DNA from: Symbiodinium natans
Taxonomy: Eukaryota > Sar > Dinophyceae > Suessiales > Symbiodiniaceae
Direction: 5' to 3'
NCBI GenBank assembly: GCA_905221605.1
Contig: CAJNDS010002741.1
Location: 1-64,000, forward strand
DNA length: 64,000 bases
The stretch's first letter is position 1; each line of letters opens with the position of its first letter. Below, in pieces: positions 18,668 through 27,440 of this stretch. The notes beneath the pieces are model-generated. The model saw only the letters and a program-made list of their open reading frames with translations, was not told the DNA's origin and did no database searches. Made by a program: the position numbers and the translations under genes.

Positions 18668-21600
18668 AACAGACGAGCACGAACTCGTTCAGGGTTCGTG
18701 GCCGACGGTTTCGAAGTCAGAACCCACCTAGTCGTATGGATTCTCCGTGTAGCTCGTTTACGGGCCTCAGCTTCTCCTATAATCGTAGCTACACCAAAAG
18801 CATCAAGTTCTGAGAGCTCGAGTCTCATACCTTCTTCAAGATGCTTACGAGGCAAAACCTTGCCAGAAACTTCGCAAACCGCATTGTCCGGGACATGGAC
18901 CCAAATCTTCTTTCCACCAAACTTCATACGGAACCACTCTTTGACATTATCTCCCTTACGGATTTTTGTCGTCACTCTCAAGTCAGGCCCATCAAAGAGT
19001 TGCCTAAGGCCATGCTCATAGAGCCACGTCAGGCCCTCTTCCATGGCATCGTCTTCTCCTGGATCCATAGGGGCGTCGAGGTCCTCAAGACCTACGCCTC
19101 CGGGAGGCTCAACCTCCATGCCTGTTTCTTCAGGCACGTCCGAAAAATCCGGAGAATACCCATCCAACTCTCCTTCTTCTTCCATTGCTTCAGGGCCCTC
19201 AAGAGCAGGTGGTTCGGTGCGTTCAACAGGAAACTCAAGACTTCCTTCAGGGATATTTGGGGAATCAAGCGGCGGACTCGGACCATCGATTGGAACATCG
19301 AACTTGATGGGTCTTTCAGGGTCTTCCTTATTACCTCGAAGGTCACGCAAAGCAGCTTTGTCAAACTCCACTGGATCTTTGGCACGAAAAGAGCTGAAGA
19401 TTTCCAAACGAGGGGGCTTTCCAATACCTATTGGAACAAAGACCCGAATCCCGGATCCATTAGCACCGTGAGGTCCTACATAGAGTGCCCTCACCAAGCG
19501 CTTTCCGCGGTGCTCTGGGTAGTCCTTCTGAGGCTTCCCAAAGCCCACAACCCCAAACTCACAGCTCTTCACTGGCTGAACTGTCGACCCACGCAGTCTC
19601 TCCAAAGGCGTGCTGTGTTCCTTGGACACATGAAACAAGTTATGCATCCTCACAGAGTACCTCATGGCCTCAACAAACAGATGGCTCCCTAGAGGCAACT
19701 TTTCACCTACACGCTCTTCTAAGCCCAGCCAAACAGACCAGAACGCTTCTTTCACAAGGCAAACATGGCGTTCAACGATGCCCTTCGCTTGAGGTCTGTT
19801 TATCGCGAACGGGACCCAGTGCATTGACCTCCCCCCGAATGTCCGGTGTTTCGCTGCATTGCGGAAAACACTCTCGAGGAGATTTTCTTGGTCCCCGTGG
19901 ACAACAATGTCCAATCCACTCAATCCCATTTCCGTAAAGGCTTTGCAAACCGATACAGCGGGCACTTCATCCTCAGGTCCTAAGACCACGGTATGTATGT
20001 ACCCCGACACCACATGAACCATGAGAAGGAAACGAACATTCTTTCCGAAAAATCCAAAGTCGACTTGCAACTCTCCGGGTCCGTGGTGGTGTTTCATGTG
20101 CTTCCTACGAGCCGGCACTCTCCCTCTAGCGCTTTGACATGTGTCACAGCAACTAAGATAAGGTTGGTGGCCCTTATTTCGGTGCGCCTTCAGCCGCTCC
20201 GAGGTCAAATAGACCGGAACCTCAGGATCCAGAGCATCGCTCACCACCTCCGGGGAACTCAGGGCACCCGGTTCACCTGAGGGAACATTCTCCACACGGG
20301 GTTTCTTTCGAACATCGGAGGGCCTAGGGGGTTCACTTCCGCTGGGTTTCGCAAGTTCAGCTTCCAACGGATCAGGAATCAACTCTTCCTCCGACTCCGA
20401 ATTCACAACAACCGGGGTCGGCAAACCAGCCAGCATACGCAGGGCCTCAGAACGTGCCACGGCCTTCTTTTGCTCGGACCCCCGCAGGGACCCAAGCCCA
20501 CACAAGGCCCACTTCTTCAAGGCACGCCAACGTTTCATCATTGGCCCTTTTGCTTCCTCGCCCGTAAGCTCAGCTTTCAACTCACAAGCAAGCACGCCAC
20601 GCAAAAACAACAGGCGGCGCACAACACTCCAAGACCTACGTGGCACACGTCCTACCAAAGTTACACGCACAAACTTCAGCCTACTCCTACGGCGCACACT
20701 CAAAAGCTTCACGCACCTACGCAGCCAACCTCTGAAAACCAAACCCAGAACCAACCCTAAAGCCAAGGCACTGCTTCCTTTCCATGAAGACCTGGGCACA
20801 GAGGGACAGTGTGCAGACCCATTCGCGGCAGGCAGGCTGCACTCACAGTCACCTACCAAGCACTCAAACGCTCCTACCCTACCTCCTAATGCACACAGCC
20901 AGTCTCCTACTGCAAACAGCAGGGCTTTCAGACCTACTCCTACCAATTTTGTGCATTGCAGCGAAGATCGGAGCAACTCATGCCCGGCTTTTAGGCCCTC
21001 AGGGCCCATACCCAAGCATATCAATCCATCTCGGAGCCCGAGTTTCCCACATCCGAATTGTCCATCGGTGGATTTGGAACCACCATACTCGTCTCTGCCG
21101 GCGGGGTCAAAGGAGAAGCGCTCCCCGGACTTCCAATCCCACCGACCATTGGCTCCCTTGGGACCTCGGAACTCACGTCCATAGGGGTCCCAGGGGCACC
21201 GAATGCCTCCACGGGCGTCATCGGCATCTCGACCTCCATTGGAACCTCGCCCGCAAGCTCCCTCAATGTATCTGGGTGCGGTGTCGATGGAGGAGGTAGA
21301 GGAGGCGGAGGTATAGGCAGGCTTGCTTCCATAGGCGTGCCTGGTGCCCAAGATGGAGGAGGTAGAGGAGGCGGAGTTAGAGGCATGCCTGCTTCCATAG
21401 GCGTGCCTGGTGCCGAAGATGGAGCATAGGAAAAGACGGACGGCGTAAGCGGGGAAGGAGGGCTGAACGGCAAGAAAGCCGGAGGCCCTGGTGGAAAAGC
21501 GGGGCCCGTCGACGATGATGGAGCCACCTCGGCTGTTGCAGCTCTCTTCATGTCGGCATGCAATCGAATCATTGCCTCGGCTTTTGCACGCGCTTGGTTG

Positions 21601-24600
21601 AGCAAAGCCCACCCCGAAGGAGGTGGAGCTGGGGCACTTTTGTGAAGAGGCGGTGCCGTGCCACCCGACGCGGATGGTGCAACATCCGGTATTATAGTTG
21701 GCGGTTGAGCAGCCAAAGTCACCCGGCGGTTGCTCTGGACGAGCACGTCCGCCAAAAGCGCTCTCAAGTCGGCAGCCGGCACACGCTCGACCTTGAGCTC
21801 GTTTGGCAGAATGCTTGCTAGCCCTGCCTCGAACAACTGGTATTGAGCAGGATGGCACCGCAACTCTCGAATCGCCTCCAGGTACAGAAGGAATTTCTTC
21901 AAGGTGAGCTGGATGCCAACCTGATTGTTGCGCCAGTACCCCCTTTGCTCGCATGGAAGGTGCGGTTGGCGGATGGTAGCAGTCACATCGGCGACTACCA
22001 CCCCCATGGTGGTCAAAACATAGCCATACCTTGCATACTCTGCACGACGGTCGTGCTCTTCGACGAGGGTGTCCGTCAAAACCGACTGGTCCACCGTCGG
22101 AGCAGCAATGGCTCGCAGCTCGGCAATGAGCATAGGTTGCTTCACCGCAATGCCGCTTGTATTGATCACCAACTCCTGTGTCTCCAACTCCCCAAGGCAG
22201 GCTGGAATCCCCAACAGCCGTTCGACCGAGCCAGGGGTCGAGGTAAAAAGGTCGATGTTTTGGAGAAGCTGCCTCGAAAGAGACAGCTGACCTTCCTCCT
22301 CGAAACGGTGCGCAAGACGAGCAATCATGCTCGTCGAAAAGGCTTCCACCTGGGCCACACTCCCACTTTGGGAGTTCACAAGACAGAGCGGAGGCGAGGC
22401 TTCCGGAAGCTCCATCCTTTACAAGGTCCCTTACAAAGGCTCCAGGCTTTGAGCAAAACACTCCTAGAGCACACAACACCAGCAATGCTTTCAGAAACAC
22501 TCCTGGCCAACGCAAGCTCCGAAAGGCACACTTCCTCTCTTCACTCTGTCCCAACAAACACTCAGGCACACAAGCGCTGGGGTGCAAGTCACTCCTACGT
22601 CCTACACGCAAGACACTCCTACTCCTAATGCAAACACTCTGAGGCTGGAGCGGCACAGGCCCTACCCCTACGCACTCAAAACCCTTGTCTCCACAGCGTG
22701 TGTCCCTACTGGTTTGCTTCTCCAAAGACGTGTTGCTTGCAGACTTAAGCAAAACAGCTGCGGCGGAACATAAAGCTTCAGCACAACATGCAGAGGGTGG
22801 GGTTTCCAGGTCTACTCCTACTTTCGCAACTGCAGCATGCTCACATCCACTCAAACGCTCCTGAAAAACATGCTCATGCAGCTCATGTTCCCCCACATGT
22901 TGCTTCACTGAAAATGCTCGCAACAAAAACTTAAAAGGCGTCACCTCCAATGCTCTTCCTACGTTGGGCGGTGCCTTCTTCTGCACCTTATCCACTTCCA
23001 TCGCGTCGTCGTTCGGGCTCCACCCCGGCTTGGGTGAGTCCCCTTTGCTTCTTCTTCCTTTCGGCTTTGCCTTGGTAGGGCCAATCTCCTTAGCCAACGC
23101 CCACCAGCTCCTGGCTTCACGAACCAAAGGCACCCACATCGAGGAACCTCGTTCCGTCTGCTTCACCAAGCAGCTTGCTCCAGGCTCTGAGGTGAGCCAG
23201 GTACTCCATCCCGAAAGGGATGCTTGCCAAGAACTGACTACGTTGAAACCAATCTTGCAAACCAAGACCTGTTGAAGCACTACGGGCCCCAACTTCCCAA
23301 ACTTCACCCGAATGTCAACCAACTTGACACATTCCATGGGCGTATCGCTAGCACTCATGAGCACAGGAAGAGGTCCCGAATGCTCCTTGACGACTTCGTA
23401 AAAACCCAACGCACTCTCTGACAACACGTGGCAGGTGGCTCCACTATCAATGAGCCATGCGAAAGAGCTATTCCTAGAGGATGACTGGTTCAGTCTCTCG
23501 ATCTCTCCGTTCGTCATGGTGAGACGAGGGGGCTCAGCTTCATTGGGCTCATTAGTTCTTGTCCCCGGACCCAAGCCACTCAGATGATGAGACCGCATTG
23601 CCATCACCTGATCAGACTGCTCGTCTTCCACAGCTCGGCCCTTGGGCTTTCCTTTGTTCTTGGGCTTCCCCTTGGGCTTTCCACCCTTTCCTTTGTCTGT
23701 CTTCCCTTTGCCTTTGCCCTTGCCTTTAGGACTCTTCTCTCGATTCTTGGAACCAGAAGGCTTGCCACCTTTCGGTTCATCCCTCTTCTTCCCTTTGCCA
23801 GAGCTCTTGTCGGGGCACTGCCAACTCATATGGCCTGATTTGCCACAGTTCCAGCAGAGGCCGCGCTCCCCAACTGCATTCAGCGAACCAGCATCACACA
23901 ATCGGGTTTGCTCCTCGTAGAACCGGATGCTTTCAACCAGTTCCTCCCAGCTCCCAGACTTCCCATGCAGGACAACGTAATGCCTACACTCTGGGCTGAC
24001 AGATTGAAGAAGAAGGGTTGAACGATCAGATGCTCCAAGCCTCAGTTCAGGGAACCGATGCAGCTTCTGGTCTACCTTCCCAAGCTCGTCCTCAAGGAAG
24101 CGGACGCAGTCAAGCGGTCGCTTGTACGAACTCGCCTTCGAAGTTAGGCGAAGGGCTTCATCTCTCACAGCAATGGCCTCCATGCGAGAGACAATGCTGA
24201 AGGTCTGGTGCATTTGACGCATCACCTCATAACCACAAGCAGCTTGTCCTTGACGCATCGACGTGCTTCTCACCAGTTCCATCCCACGTTCGAACTTCTG
24301 CAGACTTTGTTGCAGGTAGTAAAACAACCTTGCCGAACGCGAGGCTACCGGAACTGCCATGTCAGACTGCTTGATTTCACGGTCATGCGTCATTGCCTGG
24401 CGCAACTCATTGACATAGTTGTCGTCTATCAACGCCAGCCAGGAAGCAAGCACCTCGCACCACCGATGGTACTCCTCCAGCTCTCTCACACGCCCTTTTC
24501 CCATCGAAACATTATCGATGAGCGGCAATGCTGGCAGATACTTCTCTGCACGGTTACTTCCAACATGCAGGTTCTGTGATGGCGCCGGTGGAGGAGAAGA

Positions 24601-24963
24601 AGCCTTTGCCGTAGGACTTCCAGCAGCTGCTGCACTTGAAGCACCCCCAAATGGGTTGCTCACAGCTGCCGACAATGCTTCCTGCTCACGTCTCCTTCTC
24701 TCGTCGGCCTCCATCTTTGCCACCAGAACTTGAAGTGTCTGTTGCTGATTCTGCATCATCATTTGCTGACTCTGCATCATCTGGACCATCATCTGCTGGA
24801 GTTGAGGGTCAAGTCCGACGACCGTGGCGGGTCCTCCCGCTGAAGCAGAAGCTCCAGGGGATTGTGTTGGCGGTTGTTGCCCGTCCTGGGCACCACCGGG
24901 GCCAAACAAAGCTTCGTCGTCTTCGTCTTCAGGCACAGGGGTCGACAGCCCGGGGTCAGCCAT
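18664..24963 (-). CDS. Element B gag-protease-integrase and start of RT (2099 codons)
   Basis: Starts with an ATG 44 bases after the LTR. It has an acidic N-terminus and a Gln/Met-rich helix (QMMVQMMQSQQMMMQNQQQ), the gag capsid-like region, a Lys/Gly-rich basic stretch, the zinc knuckle CWNCGKSGHMSWQC (near 23850), the protease WLIDSGATCH (near 23450), then about 900 codons of unusual sequence with hydrophobic segments, the integrase zinc site H-x4-H...CDTC and core ending in RPQAKGIVE, and the first RT motif RWVLTSKPS. The frame stops at a TGA (18664-18666) inside RT. Between 21021 and 22415 a second frame overlaps and has a more natural composition. Confidence 0.92.
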   Translation of the reverse strand: MADPGLSTPVPEDEDDEALFGPGGAQDGQQPPTQSPGASASAGGPATVVGLDPQLQQMMVQMMQSQQMMMQNQQQTLQVLVAKMEADERRRREQEALSAAVSNPFGGASSAAAAGSPTAKASSPPPAPSQNLHVGSNRAEKYLPALPLIDNVSMGKGRVRELEEYHRWCEVLASWLALIDDNYVNELRQAMTHDREIKQSDMAVPVASRSARLFYYLQQSLQKFERGMELVRSTSMRQGQAACGYEVMRQMHQTFSIVSRMEAIAVRDEALRLTSKASSYKRPLDCVRFLEDELGKVDQKLHRFPELRLGASDRSTLLLQSVSPECRHYVVLHGKSGSWEELVESIRFYEEQTRLCDAGSLNAVGERGLCWNCGKSGHMSWQCPDKSSGKGKKRDEPKGGKPSGSKNREKSPKGKGKGKGKTDKGKGGKPKGKPKNKGKPKGRAVEDEQSDQVMAMRSHHLSGLGPGTRTNEPNEAEPPRLTMTNGEIERLNQSSSRNSSFAWLIDSGATCHVLSESALGFYEVVKEHSGPLPVLMSASDTPMECVKLVDIRVKFGKLGPVVLQQVLVCKIGFNVVSSWQASLSGWSTWLTSEPGASCLVKQTERGSSMWVPLVREARSWWALAKEIGPTKAKPKGRRSKGDSPKPGWSPNDDAMEVDKVQKKAPPNVGRALEVTPFKFLLRAFSVKQHVGEHELHEHVFQERLSGCEHAAVAKVGVDLETPPSACCAEALCSAAAVLLKSASNTSLEKQTSRDTRCGDKGFECVGVGPVPLQPQSVCIRSRSVLRVGRRSDLHPSACVPECLLGQSEERKCAFRSLRWPGVFLKALLVLCALGVFCSKPGAFVRDLVKDGASGSLASALSCELPKWECGPGGSLFDEHDCSSCAPFRGGRSAVSFEAASPKHRPFYLDPWLGRTAVGDSSLPWGVGDTGVGDQYKRHCGEATYAHCRAASHCCSDGGPVGFDGHPRRRARPSCRVCKVWLCFDHHGGGSRRCDCYHPPTAPSMRAKGVLAQQSGWHPAHLEEIPSVPGGDSRVAVPSCSIPVVRGRASKHSAKRAQGRACAGCRLESAFGGRARPEQPPGDFGCSTANYNTGCCTIRVGWHGTASSQKCPSSTSFGVGFAQPSACKSRGNDSIACRHEESCNSRGGSIIVDGPRFSTRASGFLAVQPSFPAYAVRLFLCSIFGTRHAYGSRHASNSASSTSSILGTRHAYGSKPAYTSASSTSSIDTAPRYIEGACGRGSNGGRDADDARGGIRCPWDPYGREFRGPKGANGRWDWKSGERFSFDPAGRDEYGGSKSTDGQFGCGKLGLRDGLICLGMGPEGLKAGHELLRSSLQCTKLVGVGLKALLFAVGDWLCALGGRVGAFECLVGDCECSLPAANGSAHCPSVPRSSWKGSSALALGLVLGLVFRGWLRRCVKLLSVRRRSRLKFVRVTLVGRVPRRSWSVVRRLLFLRGVLACELKAELTGEEAKGPMMKRWRALKKWALCGLGSLRGSEQKKAVARSEALRMLAGLPTPVVVNSESEEELIPDPLEAELAKPSGSEPPRPSDVRKKPRVENVPSGEPGALSSPEVVSDALDPEVPVYLTSERLKAHRNKGHQPYLSCCDTCQSARGRVPARRKHMKHHHGPGELQVDFGFFGKNVRFLLMVHVVSGYIHTVVLGPEDEVPAVSVCKAFTEMGLSGLDIVVHGDQENLLESVFRNAAKHRTFGGRSMHWVPFAINRPQAKGIVERHVCLVKEAFWSVWLGLEERVGEKLPLGSHLFVEAMRYSVRMHNLFHVSKEHSTPLERLRGSTVQPVKSCEFGVVGFGKPQKDYPEHRGKRLVRALYVGPHGANGSGIRVFVPIGIGKPPRLEIFSSFRAKDPVEFDKAALRDLRGNKEDPERPIKFDVPIDGPSPPLDSPNIPEGSLEFPVERTEPPALEGPEAMEEEGELDGYSPDFSDVPEETGMEVEPPGGVGLEDLDAPMDPGEDDAMEEGLTWLYEHGLRQLFDGPDLRVTTKIRKGDNVKEWFRMKFGGKKIWVHVPDNAVCEVSGKVLPRKHLEEGMRLELSELDAFGVATIIGEAEARKRATRRIHTTRWVLTSKPSATNPERVRARLL
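21021..22415 (-). CDS. 464-codon proline-rich frame overlapping B polyprotein
   Basis: It starts with ATG (MELPEASPPLCLV) and lies wholly inside the open polyprotein frame between protease and integrase, shifted +1. The first about 230 residues look like a helical globular domain (for example HRFEEEGQLSLSRQLLQN and LKKFLLYLEAIRELR); the rest is Pro/Met/Ser-rich with PGTPMEA and PPPLPPP repeats and PPPSTPHPD. The polyprotein frame over the same bases is rich in Cys, Arg, Gly and Ser, as out-of-frame readings are. Function unknown. It could be a separate accessory protein, a product reached by frameshifting, or a captured gene. Confidence 0.6.
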   Translation of the reverse strand: MELPEASPPLCLVNSQSGSVAQVEAFSTSMIARLAHRFEEEGQLSLSRQLLQNIDLFTSTPGSVERLLGIPACLGELETQELVINTSGIAVKQPMLIAELRAIAAPTVDQSVLTDTLVEEHDRRAEYARYGYVLTTMGVVVADVTATIRQPHLPCEQRGYWRNNQVGIQLTLKKFLLYLEAIRELRCHPAQYQLFEAGLASILPNELKVERVPAADLRALLADVLVQSNRRVTLAAQPPTIIPDVAPSASGGTAPPLHKSAPAPPPSGWALLNQARAKAEAMIRLHADMKRAATAEVAPSSSTGPAFPPGPPAFLPFSPPSPLTPSVFSYAPSSAPGTPMEAGMPLTPPPLPPPSWAPGTPMEASLPIPPPPLPPPSTPHPDTLRELAGEVPMEVEMPMTPVEAFGAPGTPMDVSSEVPREPMVGGIGSPGSASPLTPPAETSMVVPNPPMDNSDVGNSGSEMD

Positions 24964-24994
24964 GGCTTCTAGTTTCTACGAGCGTGCTACACAC

Positions 24995-25006
24995 GCTCCG
25001 CTACCA
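24995..25006 (-). other. Primer-binding site of B
   Basis: The minus strand reads TGGTAGCGGAGC immediately after the 5' LTR. A tRNA ending GCUCCGCUACCA would pair with it. This resembles the 3' end of an initiator tRNA-Met (A1:U72 type), the usual copia primer. The same 12 bases stand after the LTRs of C1, C2, the C leader fragment and D. Confidence 0.8.
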
Positions 25007-25405
25007 TGTGAAAACACAGCAGCAGCGCGCTGAACCCTCTTTTTCTCACGACTTGAGCCAAAGTCATAAGCCGGAGGCTTCGTCAGTGAAACTCTTTACA
25101 CACAGGTGAAAACTCTGCTCTGCCACGTGTTCTCCACAGCCACAAAACAAACTCAAACGTCAGTGGGAGTTCTCGGGACCTACCCAACTACACCTAGAGC
25201 AAGCAAAAACGTGCACAGTCACTTCTACAGCTTCCAGACACACATCCCTACAACTCAAGCAATTCAAAAGGCTTTCCCACTTAAAGTAGCACTCCCGTCG
25301 AGCCTCCAAGGCACAACTACGGAGTTCCTACAACTACACACACACAACTCTGAGCCAGCATGCAGGACAACAAAGTTAACATGTCCTTAGACAGGAACTT
25401 TCACA
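25007..25405 (-). repeat. Element B 5' LTR, 399 bp
   Basis: Matches 15961-16359. The spliced-leader core is at 25052-25062 on the minus strand. The LTR is followed without a gap by the primer-binding site. As 5' LTR it should hold the promoter; a TTTAAG box lies mid-LTR, but no clear TATA element is visible. Confidence 0.97.
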
Positions 25406-25410
25406 AACAT
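25406..25410. repeat. Target-site duplication AACAT (right) of B
   Basis: Second copy of AACAT. Five bp is the usual copia duplication size. Confidence 0.95.
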
Positions 25411-25981
25411 GCCACGTATCCGGCAATGGTTGCCTCGGAAATGGCACTGGCGCCAACACTCCTCTCCAAATGTAGTTGGGCTCCGGAATGGGGCTGTCCT
25501 CCCTCGACAGCCGTTCCGCCTGCCTCTTCGACACCATTGCTCCTCAGTCCATGCCCTCTCCAGGAACCATTATGGGCGATGGCGGAGGTGTCGTTGGCTC
25601 GGAAGTCACCTCCACCACGTCGTCCGCATCCAAAGCTTCTTCTTCCAATTCCTCCATTTCCAACACGGAGTTTCGGAGGGCCCGTGTTTCCAGGGCACCC
25701 AGATTCTGGAGCTCTCGTCGAAAAGCCCCAGCATCTGGTTCGGGAGCCCCATCGACCAGGACCTCTTGCCTCAACCTCCTCAATACTCCACGTCTGCGGC
25801 GTTGGCTCTTCAGACTCGTGACCAGTGCCCTTGGTAAATCTGGACTGACTGTCTTGGGATTAGGCGGGTGCCCAGAGCCAGAACGCACGGGCAGTTCCCA
25901 CAGCATTGTAAAGTCGGAGTGAATCAGCGCCAGAGGCTGCGCGCTCATGGCAGCAGGGACTGAGACCGGGAAACTGACCAC
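25411..25981 (-). pseudogene. Element A upstream frame, upstream half (split by B)
   Basis: The frame starts near 25981, runs 145 codons to a TGA at 25544-25546, then stays open in the same frame up to the insertion site and on into 15960-15104. So before B arrived, A had a frame of about 475 codons with one internal TGA: either two adjacent ORFs or one mutated ORF. It has an Arg-rich segment followed by an acidic Glu/Asp segment. No known domain recognised. Confidence 0.55.
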
Positions 25982-26835
25982 GTTAAGGGAACGACGGTCT
26001 CTTTTTCACAGTCAGAGCCACTTGAGCCTTGAGCCAAAAGTCACAAAGTGCACCAACTAAACGAATTCTACTCAGCTTCAGAACGAAGTGTGATGGTACG
26101 CTATCTTTGATTTCTGCCAGGGTGACTGGAGCGACTTCTGAAGGAATCGACCGCAAACCTCTCAGGAAGAAGCTGCCTTTTAGCAGACAACAACTGCTCA
26201 GGTTGGAAGCTTTGGCCTGCGGAACCCTTACACATTGCAATATTTGCTGGATTTATTTGCCTTCTCGTGCATGCCAGTAAGCTTTGGGTGCAAGAAACCA
26301 GTCATGCCTTCAGTCAGGTCCTTGGGTTGAGTCTGACATGAACCCTGAGGCAGTAAGTCAGTTTTGTTCTATAGCAAGTTGTGACGTGGACGGTGAAGCC
26401 AGACGCAGACTGTATTCCTTTTTCTGAACCCGATTGGTGAAAGACCAATGTGTACCTTGACGTTCTGAAGGCGCAAAGTGCTTCTTAGACGGTCAGCGAC
26501 CATTGATTCGTGTGGCAGGCATGCCCCAGCTTCGGCGCTCCGGTTGACACAGGTCCTCGCCAGAAGCAGAAGAACACCTCTCGCGTCGTCGTTTGTTGCA
26601 ACTGTGTAATAAACACACACGGCGTTGCAACATTCCAGCCTATGTAGCATAGACCTGTCCTGACATCCTACACACTGCACACTCACTTTAAATAGCGCAA
26701 AAACACTTGTATGATTTCTTGGAAATCAACGAGGCAAAACCATCGAGGATGGGATCACACGGATTCCCAATCACTCCGAAGCAAAACAAACCTATACAAG
26801 CTGATCCAAAACATGACAAAAACATCACTGATCAG
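25982..26835 (-). repeat. C-family LTR-like sequence, antisense, with about 0.57 kb interposed
   Basis: Read on the minus strand from 26835, it matches the C LTR from about base 16 (CTGATCAG) through the palindrome TGATTTCCAAGAAATCA and TATTTAAAG to GTGTGTAGGA (26665). Then about 0.57 kb of unrelated sequence follows, and the LTR resumes (ACTTCGTTCTGAAGCTGAG, near 26085) to GTGAAAAAGAGA. TTTTGGCTCAAG is at 26028-26039, followed by an extra GCTCAAG. The last about 100 bases of the C LTR and a clear PBS are absent. It stands where A's 5' LTR is expected. Confidence 0.7.
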
Positions 26836-27303
26836 AGGTCAGGGTTCGTGCTTTCAAGGGAAAAGCTACCAGAGGGACCTTCGGTTTTTCACGTGGTAGC
26901 GGAGCTTGTGCCTTGTGGTACGAGCCCGTGTATGGTCTTTGGTTGTCTGTTAGGACTCTGTGAGTGCCTGGAGGCAGTTTGGGTTTGGAGCCCAGACTGC
27001 CAGTGGACCGGAATCTCTTGTACTCGGACCGTGTAAGTGAGTTATCCTGTGAGGAGGCGGATCCGGACTCATCAGGCTTGGAAGCAGTTGGTTCAGCGGC
27101 TGTTGAGGCACTTTGGAGCCCGGGCAAGGTGGTTTGTCTGGAACTGGATTGGTTGTGACCGATCTTGGAGGAATACGGTGCTTGGTAGAGTAGAACTCAG
27201 GTTCTTCAGGAGCCTGGACCATCTGGTGAGAGAATTTTCGCCAGAAGACGTTGTGGAGAGACTGCAGGCTGGAGCCTGAGTTCAGGAACTATGTTGAATA
27301 CAT
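26836..27303 (+). repeat. C-family fragment: LTR end, PBS, leader, first gag codons
   Basis: Plus-strand C sequence starting inside the LTR (AGGTCAGGG), with LTR end CACG at 26893, PBS TGGTAGCGGAGC at 26894-26905, the leader, and the gag ATG at about 27291. It stops after a few codons where the flipped LTR piece begins. It differs from C1 and C2 by small indels. Confidence 0.85.
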
Positions 27304-27435
27304 TTGGAAATCAACGAGGCATAAACCATCAAGGATGGGATTACACGGATTCCCAATCACTCCGAAGCAAAACAACCCATACAAGCTGATCCAAAACATG
27401 ACAAAAATATCACTGATCAGCCACAATCTTCCACA
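27304..27435 (-). repeat. First 132 bp of C1's 5' LTR, inverted
   Basis: The reverse complement equals the C LTR from its terminal TGTGGAAG (at 27435) to GATTTCCAA, exactly the part missing from C1's 5' LTR at 28092. The break lies at the centre of the LTR hairpin TGATTTCC-AA-GGAAATCA. Confidence 0.9.
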
Positions 27436-27440
27436 CGAAA
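27436..27440 (-). repeat. Displaced C1 target-site duplication
   Basis: CGAAA on the plus strand is TTTCG when read with the inverted LTR end; TTTCG also follows C1's 3' LTR at 37850-37854. Confidence 0.85.

Larger units (their letters stand above)
15961..25405 (-). mobile_element. Element B: complete LTR copia-type retrotransposon, 9445 bp
   Basis: It is bounded by two 399-bp LTRs with only two differences seen, ends TGTGAAA...TTTCACA, has a 5-bp target duplication AACAT on both sides, a PBS directly next to the 5' LTR and a polypurine tract next to the 3' LTR. The order gag, protease, integrase, RT, RNase H is that of Ty1/copia. A one-base deletion in RT splits the polyprotein. The near-identity of the LTRs implies recent insertion. 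It sits inside element A in the same orientation. Confidence 0.97.
10202..26835 (-). mobile_element. Element A: copia-type retrotransposon, nested and rearranged
   Basis: A minus-strand element interrupted by element B. It has a pol frame (10231-15207), a polypurine tract (plus-strand 10203-10213) and the start of a 3' LTR (TGTGAAAG, read leftwards from 10202) that runs straight into the tandem array. Its upstream coding part continues on the far side of B (25411-25981). The 5' side (25982-26835) is built of C-family LTR-like sequence and is clearly rearranged, so the outer limits are uncertain. A zinc-knuckle gag and an aspartic protease were not found, so A may be non-autonomous or a composite. 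Confidence 0.75.
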
